Below, in pieces: positions 1-7,892 of a stretch of DNA of 64,000 nt (the stretch's first letter is position 1; the number at the start of each line of letters is the position of its first letter). A program made the translations under genes and the position numbers. Origin of the DNA: Patulibacter brassicae (lineage in GTDB: Bacteria; Actinomycetota; Thermoleophilia; Solirubrobacterales; Solirubrobacteraceae); NCBI RefSeq assembly GCF_033949425.1, contig NZ_JAXAVX010000001.1:62001-126000 (forward strand). The letters run 5' to 3'. The notes below the pieces were generated by a model. The model did not search any database. It was not told where the DNA came from and worked only from the letters and a program-made list of their open reading frames with translations.

Positions 1-302
1 TGTCGATGGAGTCCCTCTACTTCGGGCGCAACGCCACGAGCGCGCTGGCCGTCGGCCAGGCGCGCGGCGTCGCCCTGCTGGCCGCCGCGCAGCGCGGGAT
101 CGACTGCATCGACTACACCCCCCAGCAGATCAAGGGCGCGGTCTGCGGTCGCGGGGGCGCGGACAAGGCCCAGGTGCAGCGCATGGTCCAGGCGCTGCTG
201 CGGCTCGACGCCCCGCCGACGCCCGACCACGCCGCCGACGCGCTGGCCGCGGCGATCTGCCACGCCAACCACGCGCCGCTGCGGGCGGCGCTCAGCGCGT
301 GA
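1..302 (+). CDS. ruvC: Holliday junction resolvase RuvC, C-terminal part (cut by window start)
   Basis: Only the last hundred or so residues are in the window; the reading frame is open to the first base, so the gene begins upstream. The visible part matches the RuvC C-terminal half: FGRN, then GQARGVALLAAAQ, then YTPQQIKGAV and the late acidic segment PDHAADALAAAICH, whose Asp belongs to the metal-binding catalytic site in the family. RuvC is the dimeric endonuclease that resolves Holliday junctions handed over by RuvAB. Its TGA overlaps the GTG of ruvA (GTGA), so the three genes are probably translationally coupled. The identification is secure; only the N-terminus is missing. Confidence 0.95.
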   Translation, partial: SMESLYFGRNATSALAVGQARGVALLAAAQRGIDCIDYTPQQIKGAVCGRGGADKAQVQRMVQALLRLDAPPTPDHAADALAAAICHANHAPLRAALSA

Positions 303-892
303 TCGCGCTCCTGCGGGGCACGGTCGTCGAGCGCCGGGCCGATCAGGTCGTGCTGCTGACCGCCGGCGGCGTCGGCTACGCGGTCGGCTGCTCGGCGACG
401 ACGCTCGCCGCGCTCCCCGGCAGCGGCGAGGTCGAGCTGCTCTGCCACCTCGCGGTGCGCGAGGACGCGATGACGCTCTACGGCTTCGGCACGCCGGCGG
501 AGCGCGACCTCTTCCACCTGCTCGTCGGCGTCCAGGCGGTCGGGCCGAAGATGGCCCTCGCCGTGCTCTCCGGCGGCACGCCGGACGAGATCGCCGCGGG
601 CATCGCCGCCGGCGACGCCAAGCGGCTCCAGCAGGCGCCCGGGATCGGCAAGCGGCTCGCGGAGCGGATCGTCAGCGAGCTGCAGGAGAAGCTCGCCGGC
701 CACGCGACGCTCGGCGGGGGCGTCGGCGTCCCGGCCGGGATCGGGGACCCGGGCTCGCCCGTCGGCGAGGCGCGCGAGGGCCTCCTCGGCCTCGGGCTGC
801 CGCTGGCCGAGGTCGACGCCCTGCTCGCGGTCGCCCACGGCGAGACCGCGGCGGAGCTCATCGCCGACGCCCTGCGGAGGTCCCGCGCGTGA
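299..892 (+). CDS. ruvA: Holliday junction DNA helicase subunit RuvA
   Basis: A 197-residue protein of normal RuvA length. It has an N-terminal OB domain (starting MIALLRGTVVERR), a central tandem helix-hairpin-helix region (FHLLVGVQAVGPKMALAVL, then the second hairpin APGIGKRLAERIVSEL) and a C-terminal three-helix domain that contacts RuvB, joined by a Gly/Pro-rich linker around residues 138-152. RuvA tetramers bind the four-way junction and load the RuvB motor. The GTG start overlaps the ruvC stop by 4 nt, and the stop overlaps the ruvB GTG in the same way, giving a tight ruvC-ruvA-ruvB order. Confidence 0.96.
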   Translation: MIALLRGTVVERRADQVVLLTAGGVGYAVGCSATTLAALPGSGEVELLCHLAVREDAMTLYGFGTPAERDLFHLLVGVQAVGPKMALAVLSGGTPDEIAAGIAAGDAKRLQQAPGIGKRLAERIVSELQEKLAGHATLGGGVGVPAGIGDPGSPVGEAREGLLGLGLPLAEVDALLAVAHGETAAELIADALRRSRA

Positions 893-1947
893 GCGACCTC
901 GACCCGCTGGGTCGGCCGCTCGGCAGCGGCATCCGCACCCCGGACGGCGCGTCCGCGCGCCTGCCCGATCCCGTCGCCGCGGCGGGGGAGGAGGACGAGG
1001 AGCGCTCCCTGCGCCCGCGGACCCTCGAGGAGTTCGTCGGCCAGCCCCACGTCCGCGACCAGCTGTCGATCGCCGTCGACGCCGCCCGCCGTCGCGGCGA
1101 GGCGCTCGACCACGTGCTGCTGGCCGGCCCTCCGGGCCTCGGCAAGACGTCGCTGGCGCGGATCCTCGCCGAGGAGCTCGAGGCGCCCTTCGTCCTGACC
1201 GCCGGGCCGTCGCTGGAGCGCAAGGCGGACGTCGCGGCGCTGCTCACGGCGCTCGAGCCCCACAGCGTCTTCTTCGTCGACGAGCTGCACCGGCTCCCGC
1301 GCGCGCTGGAGGAGACGCTCTACCCGGCGATGGAGGACCGGCAGCTGCCGGTGACGATCGGCCAGGGCCCCGGCGCCCGGGTCGTGACGATCGACCTGCC
1401 GCCCTTCACGCTCGTCGGCGCGACGACGCGCGCCGGGCTGCTCTCGCGCCCCCTGCGCGACCGCTTCGGCCTCCAGCAGCGGCTGGAGCCCTACGCGCTG
1501 GACGACCTCGTCTCGATCGTCCACCGCTCCGCCCGGCTGCTCGGGCTCGGCGTCGACGAGGAGGGCGCCGCCGCGATCGCGCTGCGCTCCCGCGGCACGC
1601 CCCGCGTCGCCAACCGGCTGCTGCGCCGCGTGCGGGACTTCGTCGAGGTCCGCGCCGGGGGGCACGTCACCGGCGCCGCCGCGGGGGAGGCGCTCGATCG
1701 CCTCGGGGTCGACGCCCGCGGCCTCGACCGGCTGGACCGCGAGATCCTCGCGGCGATCTGCGGCCAGTTCGCGGGCGGGCCCGTCGGGCTGTCGACGCTC
1801 TCGGCGGCGGTCGGCGAGGAGGCCGACACGATCGAGGACGTCTACGAGCCCTACCTCCTGCAGCAGGGGCTGCTGCAGCGCACCCCGCGGGGGCGGACCG
1901 CGACCCCCGCGGCCTACGAGCACCTGGGCCTCGCCCCGCCCGGCTGA
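889..1947 (+). CDS. ruvB: Holliday junction branch-migration ATPase RuvB
   Basis: 352 residues. A disordered N-terminal 35 residues precede the AAA+ core: Walker A GPPGLGKTS near residue 80, Walker B FFVDELHRL near 128, sensor 1 and arginine-finger region GATTRAGLLSRPLRDRFG near 180-195, then RGTPRVANRLLRRVRDF and the C-terminal winged helix that binds DNA. The hexamer drives branch migration of junctions held by RuvA. The GTG start is coupled to the ruvA stop. A perfect 10-bp hairpin lies 15 nt past the stop, which would separate this operon from secDF. Confidence 0.97.
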   Translation: MSDLDPLGRPLGSGIRTPDGASARLPDPVAAAGEEDEERSLRPRTLEEFVGQPHVRDQLSIAVDAARRRGEALDHVLLAGPPGLGKTSLARILAEELEAPFVLTAGPSLERKADVAALLTALEPHSVFFVDELHRLPRALEETLYPAMEDRQLPVTIGQGPGARVVTIDLPPFTLVGATTRAGLLSRPLRDRFGLQQRLEPYALDDLVSIVHRSARLLGLGVDEEGAAAIALRSRGTPRVANRLLRRVRDFVEVRAGGHVTGAAAGEALDRLGVDARGLDRLDREILAAICGQFAGGPVGLSTLSAAVGEEADTIEDVYEPYLLQQGLLQRTPRGRTATPAAYEHLGLAPPG

Positions 1948-1962
1948 GCGTCGTGCCCGGGA

Positions 1963-1987
1963 GGTCGCGCGGATCCCCCGCGCGACC
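1963..1987 (+). terminator. Hairpin after ruvB
   Basis: A perfect 10-bp inverted repeat (1963-1972 GGTCGCGCGG with 1978-1987) closes a 5-nt loop. No T run follows, so it may be a GC-rich actinobacterial-style terminator or an RNA 3'-end stabiliser. It sits between ruvB and the secDF promoter. Confidence 0.5.
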
Positions 1988-2025
1988 GGGGAGCGGGTCG
2001 CGGCTCGGGTCGCGCGGGCGACGGG

Positions 2026-2031
2026 TACCCT
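2026..2031 (+). promoter_or_regulatory. -10 box of secDF
   Basis: TACCCT lies 12 nt before the secDF ATG. No Shine-Dalgarno sequence is visible between them, so the leader would be only a few nucleotides. Confidence 0.45.
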
Positions 2032-2043
2032 TGCCAGCGCGCC

Positions 2044-5000
2044 ATGACCGACCGTCGCCGCAACTCGCTGATCCTCCTGCTCGTGGCCCTGATGGTCGCC
2101 GCCTCGTGCGTCGTGCTGGCCACGAAGCCGACGAAGCAGGGCCTGGACCTCAAGGGCGGCGTCCAGCTCATCTACGAGGCGCAGGCGACGAAGGGCGAGG
2201 AGCTCGACCAGGCCGCGCTCGACCGCACGATCGACGTCATGCAGGAGCGGGTCAACAGCCTCGGCGTCGCCGAGGCCGAGATCCAGCGGTCCGGCAGCAA
2301 CCAGATCGACGTCGGCCTGCCGGACGTCACGAACCCGCAGGAGGCGGCCGACACCGTCGGCTCCACCGCGCAGATGGCGTTCTACGACTGGGAGGCGAAC
2401 GTCGTCGGCCCGGACGGGGTCATCGACCCGACGAACCCCGAGATCGTCCAGGCCGCCGGCTTCCGCCAGAACGTCGCCGCCGCCCCCGCCTACGAGGCGA
2501 TCATGCGGGCGCGGGAGCTGAAGCCCGCCGACGGGCGCCGAGCCGTCGCCGACGCGCAGTGGTACGCGGTCAACGACCGCACGAAGACCGTCGTCGCCGG
2601 ACCGCAGCAGACGCGGGAGCAGCTCGCCACGAGCACGTCGCTCGGGCGCGCCTTCGAGCGCCAGCCGGACGTCCTGCGCGACCTGCGCCGCTCCGGCACC
2701 GCCAAGCCGTACCGGCTCGTCAGCATCCCGTCGGGCTACCGGATCGTCGAGGCCGAGGACGACCCGGACACGAAGATCGAGGGCGACCCGATCACGCGGC
2801 GCAACAGCCGCTGGTTCGTCCTGCGCGACGTGGCCGAGCTGCGCGGCGAGGACATCAAGAACCCGGCCCAGGGCTTCGACCAGCGTCCCGGTGGGCGCGG
2901 ACCGAACGTCACCTTCGAGTTCAGCGACCGCGGCAAGGACGTCTGGAAGGACATCACGAAGCGGATCGCCGACCGCGGCCGCGACAACTGCGTCGCACCG
3001 GCCGGGGCGAACCCCCGCCAGCAGGCCCAGATCTGCGCGAACCACTTCGCGATCGTCCTGGACCAGAAGCTCGTCTCGGTCCCGCTGATCGACTTCAACG
3101 AGAACCCGAACGGCATCTCGGGCTCCGGCGGCTCGTCGATCTCCGGCAGCTTCACGATCGACTCGGCCCAGCGCCTGGCCAACCAGCTGAAGTCGGGCTC
3201 GCTGCCGCTGAAGCTCGAGCTCATCTCGCAGCAGCAGGTCTCCGCGACGCTCGGCCAGGAGGCGCTCTCGCAGGGCCTGAAGGCCGGCATCTTCGGCTTC
3301 CTCGGCGTCGCGATCTTCCTCGTCCTCTTCTACCGCGCGCTCGGCGTCGTGGCCGTCCTGGGCCTCGCCGTCTACACGGTCTTCTTCCTCGCGCTGATCA
3401 AGCTCATCCCGATCGTCCTGACGCTGCCGGGCATCGCGGGCCTGATCCTCACCGTCGCCGTCGCCGCCGACGCGAACGTCGTGATCTTCGAGCGCGTGAA
3501 GGACGAGCTCCAAGCGGGCAGATCGGTCCCACGGGCGATCAAGGACGGCTACCGCAAGGGCCTGTCGGCGATCCTCGACGGCAACGCGATCACGTTCCTC
3601 GTCGCGTTCATCCTCTTCATGGTCGCCACGGCCGGCGTGAAGGGCTTCGCCTTCAACCTCGGCATCGGCGTCATCGTCTCGATGGTCACCGCCCTCGTGA
3701 TGACGCAGGCGATCCTCGGCCTCCTGTCCCGCTCGCCGATCATCACCCACCCGGCGATGCTCGGCGCCCGCAAGCGCGACCCGATCTGGCACCGCTTCGA
3801 CTTCGTCAAGGCGTCGAAGTGGTTCTTCTCGATGTCCGGCGTGATCCTCGCGATCGGCGCGATCGGCATCGGCGCCAAGGGCCTGAACTTCGGCATCGAC
3901 TTCGAGTCCGGGACGCAGATCACCGCGACCGCGCGCCAGGGCACGACGGTCGAGGACGTCCGTCGCGTGCTCGAGCCGCTCGGCGAGGGCGACGCGAAGA
4001 TCCAGACGGTCGAGCTCAGCGGCGACGCCGCCCGCGAGCGCGGCAACGGCCAGACCTTCCAGCTGGCGACCCAGAACCTCGACCGCGACGAGCTCGAGGC
4101 GGTGACGCGGGCGCTCGGGACCCTCGGCGTCGATCCGGCGACGCTGGACTCCAACACCGTCGGACCGACCTTCGGGCAGACGGTCGCCCGCCTCGCGGTG
4201 ATCGCGATCATCGCGTCGTTCATCCTCATCGCGCTGATCGTCTGGTTCCGGTTCGGCGTCCGGTTCACCGTGCCGATCCTCATCGCGGTGGTCCACGACC
4301 TGCTCATCACCGCGGGCATCTACGCGCTCACCGGGGCGGAGATCACCGCCTCGACGGTCGCGGCGCTGCTGACGATCATCGGCTACTCGATCTACGACAC
4401 GGTGATCGTGTTCGACCGCATGCGCGAGAACCTCAAGCGCCTGCCGTCGGCGGCGTTCAGCCAGATCGCCAACCGCTCCCTGAGCGAGGTCCTCGGCCGA
4501 TCGCTGATCACCTCGTTCTCGGCCGGCGTCCCGACGCTCGCGCTGCTGCTCTTCGGCGGCGACACGCTGAAGGACTTCGCGCTCGCGATGCTCGTCGGCA
4601 CCCTGTCGGGCGCGTACTCGTCGATCTTCATCGCCGGTCCGGTGCTCACGGAGTGGATGGAGCGCCTGCCGACCTTCAAGGCCAAGCGCCGTCGCCTGAC
4701 GCTCGCCGCCGGCGGCACGCTGCCGCCGTACCCGGACGCCAACGCGTCCAAGGGCGGCGTCGACCCGTTCGCGCAGCGCCCGAAGAGCGAGCGGATCACG
4801 GCGCCGGAGCCCGAGGCCGGCACCGCGGTGTCGGCGAACGAGTTCCAGCGGATGGTCGACGAGCTCGGCATCGAGCCCGGCTCCGGTGGCCGGCAGCGGA
4901 CCGCCGCGCCGGAGGAGCCCGCCGCGCCGGAGCAGCCGTCGCGGGCCGCCGACCTCAGTCCGGAGGAGGTCGTCCTGCGCGACGACCGGACGCGGGGGAC

Positions 5001-5052
5001 CGGTGCCCGCAAGGGCAAGGGCAAGAGCAACCGACGCCACGGCCGGCGCTGA
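2044..5052 (+). CDS. secDF: Fused protein translocase subunit SecDF
   Basis: A 1002-residue single-chain SecD-SecF that uses the proton motive force to help SecYEG export proteins. One N-terminal membrane segment (about residues 9-27) is followed by the large extracytoplasmic P1 domain. The SecD membrane block is at about 412-530, with LPGIAGLILTVAVAADANVV and FERVKDEL. The SecF half begins near 585 with the GIDFESGT signature at about 617 and its own block at about 716-870 (VVHDLLITAGIYAL, LTIIGYSIYDTVIVFDR). Residues from about 880 on are a charged, disordered tail ending in a basic patch. Many actinomycetes keep secD and secF separate, so the fusion is notable. yajC, often found between ruvB and secD, is absent here. 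Confidence 0.95.
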   Translation: MTDRRRNSLILLLVALMVAASCVVLATKPTKQGLDLKGGVQLIYEAQATKGEELDQAALDRTIDVMQERVNSLGVAEAEIQRSGSNQIDVGLPDVTNPQEAADTVGSTAQMAFYDWEANVVGPDGVIDPTNPEIVQAAGFRQNVAAAPAYEAIMRARELKPADGRRAVADAQWYAVNDRTKTVVAGPQQTREQLATSTSLGRAFERQPDVLRDLRRSGTAKPYRLVSIPSGYRIVEAEDDPDTKIEGDPITRRNSRWFVLRDVAELRGEDIKNPAQGFDQRPGGRGPNVTFEFSDRGKDVWKDITKRIADRGRDNCVAPAGANPRQQAQICANHFAIVLDQKLVSVPLIDFNENPNGISGSGGSSISGSFTIDSAQRLANQLKSGSLPLKLELISQQQVSATLGQEALSQGLKAGIFGFLGVAIFLVLFYRALGVVAVLGLAVYTVFFLALIKLIPIVLTLPGIAGLILTVAVAADANVVIFERVKDELQAGRSVPRAIKDGYRKGLSAILDGNAITFLVAFILFMVATAGVKGFAFNLGIGVIVSMVTALVMTQAILGLLSRSPIITHPAMLGARKRDPIWHRFDFVKASKWFFSMSGVILAIGAIGIGAKGLNFGIDFESGTQITATARQGTTVEDVRRVLEPLGEGDAKIQTVELSGDAARERGNGQTFQLATQNLDRDELEAVTRALGTLGVDPATLDSNTVGPTFGQTVARLAVIAIIASFILIALIVWFRFGVRFTVPILIAVVHDLLITAGIYALTGAEITASTVAALLTIIGYSIYDTVIVFDRMRENLKRLPSAAFSQIANRSLSEVLGRSLITSFSAGVPTLALLLFGGDTLKDFALAMLVGTLSGAYSSIFIAGPVLTEWMERLPTFKAKRRRLTLAAGGTLPPYPDANASKGGVDPFAQRPKSERITAPEPEAGTAVSANEFQRMVDELGIEPGSGGRQRTAAPEEPAAPEQPSRAADLSPEEVVLRDDRTRGTGARKGKGKSNRRHGRR

Positions 5053-5083
5053 GCCGTCGTCCCCGGAAGCGAGGAGCTGCACC

Positions 5084-5377
5084 ATGGCCGCGTTGACCTG
5101 GGTCCTGATCGCCCTGGCGATCTGGCACTTCACGATCTTCGTCCCGGACAGGTTCTGGGGCGGGATCGTCGGCGGGTTCGTGTTCTCGATGATCGGCGGC
5201 GTGCTCGGGGGCTGGCTCCTGAGCGGCCTCTCGATGCCCTCCCGCGCCGACACCGACGTCGTCACCGTCCTGCTCGGGATCCCGGGGACGCTCGTCGCCC
5301 TGACGGCGCTGTGGTTCTACGGCGCCCGCAAGGAGGCGCAGGAGGAGGCGGCCGCCGCCGCGGCCGGCCGCGCCTGA
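5084..5377 (+). CDS. Small membrane protein, unknown function
   Basis: 97 residues with about three hydrophobic segments (residues 3-17, 23-43 and 57-77) and a charged Glu/Ala/Arg tail. The ATG at 5084 is preceded by GAGGAG (5071-5076) at 7 nt spacing, a clear ribosome site; longer in-frame starts overlap the end of secDF and are not needed. It lies 31 nt after secDF and may be co-transcribed. It resembles the small GlsB/YeaQ-like integral membrane proteins common in actinomycetes, but I do not recognise a specific family. It could be a transglycosylase-associated-type protein; that is only a guess. Confidence 0.7.
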   Translation: MAALTWVLIALAIWHFTIFVPDRFWGGIVGGFVFSMIGGVLGGWLLSGLSMPSRADTDVVTVLLGIPGTLVALTALWFYGARKEAQEEAAAAAAGRA

Positions 5378-5428
5378 CGCCGTCCGGCGGGGCCCCGGCG
5401 ACCGGACGCGACCGTCCGGTCCGGGCCC

Positions 5429-5434
5429 TACCGT
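5429..5434 (+). promoter_or_regulatory. -10 box for a leaderless recJ transcript
   Basis: TACCGT ends 7 nt before the GTG at 5442. An alternative GTG at 5433 lies inside this hexamer and could not be on the transcript. Confidence 0.5.
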
Positions 5435-5441
5435 GCAGGGG

Positions 5442-7892
5442 GTGAGCGTCCGCTTCGAGATCCCGCCGGCCCCGCAGGCCGCGGTCGACGGGATCGTCGC
5501 GGCGCTCGGCGTCCACGAGGTCACCGCCCAGGTGCTCGTGCGGCGCGGGCTCGCGGACCCGGACGCCGCCGCGCGGTTCCTCGCGGCGGAGGAGCGTCAT
5601 CCGCTCGAGGCCTTCGACGGCCTCCGGGAGGCGGCCGAGCGGATCCTCGGCCACGTGCGACGGCGCGGCCGGATCGTCGTCCACGGCGACTACGACTGCG
5701 ACGGGGTCTGCGCCACCGCGACGCTCGTGCGCGCCGTCCGCCAGGTCGGCGGCGACGTGACCTGGTTCGTGCCGCACCGGCTCGAGGACGGCTACGGGCT
5801 CGGCGCCGACACCGTGCGGCGGCTCGCCGGCGACGGCTTCGACCTCGTCGTGACCGTCGACTGCGGCGTCACCGCCGTCGACGAGGCCGCGCTGGCCGCG
5901 GAGCTCGGCCTGGACCTCGTCGTCACCGACCACCACCGCCCGCGCGCCGACGGCGCGCTGCCCGCGGTGCCGATCGCCCACCCGGGGCTGCCGCGCGACC
6001 CCGCCGACCCGGACGGGCCGACCCGCTATCCGGCGCCCGAGCTGTGCGGCGCCGGCGTCGCGTGGCGGCTGGCCGGGGCGCTCCTGGCGGCCGCCGGTCA
6101 CGATCCCGCCGGCGCGGACATCGACCTCGACCTCGTCGCGATCGCGACGATCGCCGACGTCGTGCCGCTGCGGGGCGAGAACCGCTGGATCGTCCGCCGG
6201 GGCCTCCAGGCGATCACGGACTCCCGCCGCCCCGGGCTGCGGGCCCTGCTCGACGTCTCGCGCACCGCGCCCGCCGACGTCGACGAGCGGTCGGTCGCGT
6301 TCCGGCTCGCGCCGCGGATCAACGCCGCGGGCCGGGTCGGCGACGCGAACGCGGCCGTCGCCCTGCTCGTCGAGCACGACCCCGGGGAGGCGCGGCGGCT
6401 CGCCGACCGGCTCGATCTCGCCAACCGCGACCGCCGGGAGCTCGAGCGACGGATCCTGCGCGAGGCCGAGGCGCAGGCCGACGCCCAGGGCGAGCAGCCC
6501 GCGTACGTGCTGGCCGGCGAGGGCTGGCACCCGGGCGTCGTCGGGATCGTGGCCTCGCGCATCGTCGAGCGCACCGGCCGGCCGGCGGTGCTGCTGGCGA
6601 TCGAGGGGGAGGAGGCGGTCGGCTCGGGGCGCTCCGTGCCCGGGTTCGACCTGCTCGCCGGACTCGACGCCTGCGCCGATCGGCTGCTCGCGCACGGCGG
6701 CCACCGCGCCGCGGCGGGCCTGCGGATGCAGCGGGACGCGATCGACGGCTTCGCCGCCGCGTTCCGTGCCCACGCGGCGGAGCACCTCGACGAGGACGCG
6801 CTCGTCGCGGTCGAGCGGGTGGACGCGATCGTGGGCGGCGCCGACCTCTCGCTCGGTCTCGCCGAGCAGCTGCTCGCCCTGGGGCCGTTCGGCGAGGGCA
6901 ACCCCGAGCCGGTCCTGCAGGTCGTGGGGGCGCGCGGCGAGGGCGTGCGGACCCTCGGGAGCCGCGGCGCGCATCTCGCGTTCACCGTCCGCAGCGGCGG
7001 TACGCGGATCGCCGCGGTCGCGTTCGGCTGCGAGGAGCTGCCCTGCCCCGACGGCCCGTTCGTCGGGAGCTTCGCGCTCGAGCGGCACGCGTTCGCCGGC
7101 TCGGTGCTCCCGCGCCTGCGAGCCCGGCGCATGGCGCTCGCCGCCCCGTCGGCGATCGACCGGCTGGACGGGGATCCGCTCGACGCGGCCCTCTCGGTGC
7201 TCGAGGCGGAGGACCCGTTCCCGTCGCCGTCGGACCCGGGTGCCCCGCCGACGCTCGCCGCCGCGGCGGAGCGGCTCGAGGATCGCGCGCCGTGCGGCGC
7301 GGTGGCCGCCCTCGCGGCGCTCGTGGCCACCGGCGAGCCCGTGGTCGCGCTCGTCGCCGATGCCCGTCGCCGTCACGCGCAGCTCGCGCCGATGCTCGGC
7401 GGCTTCGCGCTCACGGACTGGTGGAGCGCGGTGCGCACGCCCGCGACCCTCGACGGCGCGGTGCACCTCGTCGCCGTGGACCCGCCGAGCGACGCCGCCC
7501 ACCTCGGGCTGCTCGACGCGTTGCCGGACGGGCGCGCGTGGCGGACCTGGGGCGACCCTGAGCTACGCTTCACGGTGGATGCGCTGCATCACGAGCACGA
7601 CCTGCGCGGCGACGCGATCGCCCTCTTCCGCGACCTGCGGACCGCGGGTCCGTCGCCGTTCGCCGCGCTCCTGGGCGAGCGCCCGGGCTGGCGCCTCGGG
7701 CTGCTGCTCCGCGTCCTGGAGGAGTGCGGCGCGGTCGTGGTCGACCGCGCCGAGCGGATCGTCGCGCCCGGCTCCGGACCCGTGGCCCCGCTCGAGGACG
7801 GCCCGACCCATCGCGCGTGGACGGCGCGCGGCGAGGAGCGGCACCGATGGCTGAGCACCCCGGACCCGCGACGAGCGCCGCTCCGGGCGTGA
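5442..7892 (+). CDS. recJ: Single-stranded-DNA-specific exonuclease RecJ
   Basis: 816 residues. The DHH phosphoesterase core is complete: GDYDCDGVCATA, VTVDCGVTA, VTDHHRP, then LDLVAIATIADVVPL and RINAAGRVGDA. The DHHA1 part follows (GWHPGVVGIVASRIVERTG, GSGRSVPGFDL, HGGHRAAAGL), and an OB-like domain after that. About 250 further residues form a C-terminal extension like that of long RecJ proteins of Gram-positives. RecJ degrades 5' single-stranded ends in recombination and mismatch repair. The start is chosen from the leaderless promoter signature. The last 46 nt overlap the next gene, suggesting coupling with it. Confidence 0.93.
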   Translation: MSVRFEIPPAPQAAVDGIVAALGVHEVTAQVLVRRGLADPDAAARFLAAEERHPLEAFDGLREAAERILGHVRRRGRIVVHGDYDCDGVCATATLVRAVRQVGGDVTWFVPHRLEDGYGLGADTVRRLAGDGFDLVVTVDCGVTAVDEAALAAELGLDLVVTDHHRPRADGALPAVPIAHPGLPRDPADPDGPTRYPAPELCGAGVAWRLAGALLAAAGHDPAGADIDLDLVAIATIADVVPLRGENRWIVRRGLQAITDSRRPGLRALLDVSRTAPADVDERSVAFRLAPRINAAGRVGDANAAVALLVEHDPGEARRLADRLDLANRDRRELERRILREAEAQADAQGEQPAYVLAGEGWHPGVVGIVASRIVERTGRPAVLLAIEGEEAVGSGRSVPGFDLLAGLDACADRLLAHGGHRAAAGLRMQRDAIDGFAAAFRAHAAEHLDEDALVAVERVDAIVGGADLSLGLAEQLLALGPFGEGNPEPVLQVVGARGEGVRTLGSRGAHLAFTVRSGGTRIAAVAFGCEELPCPDGPFVGSFALERHAFAGSVLPRLRARRMALAAPSAIDRLDGDPLDAALSVLEAEDPFPSPSDPGAPPTLAAAAERLEDRAPCGAVAALAALVATGEPVVALVADARRRHAQLAPMLGGFALTDWWSAVRTPATLDGAVHLVAVDPPSDAAHLGLLDALPDGRAWRTWGDPELRFTVDALHHEHDLRGDAIALFRDLRTAGPSPFAALLGERPGWRLGLLLRVLEECGAVVVDRAERIVAPGSGPVAPLEDGPTHRAWTARGEERHRWLSTPDPRRAPLRA

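Noticed and set aside
4886..5083. Upstream extension of the small membrane protein
   Set aside because: It overlaps the end of secDF in another frame; the GAGGAG ribosome site supports the ATG at 5084.
478..5265. 1595-codon open frame on the minus strand
   Set aside because: It is antisense to ruvA, ruvB and secDF. High GC content leaves antisense frames open; the composition is Arg/Asp/Glu-rich and shows no domain.
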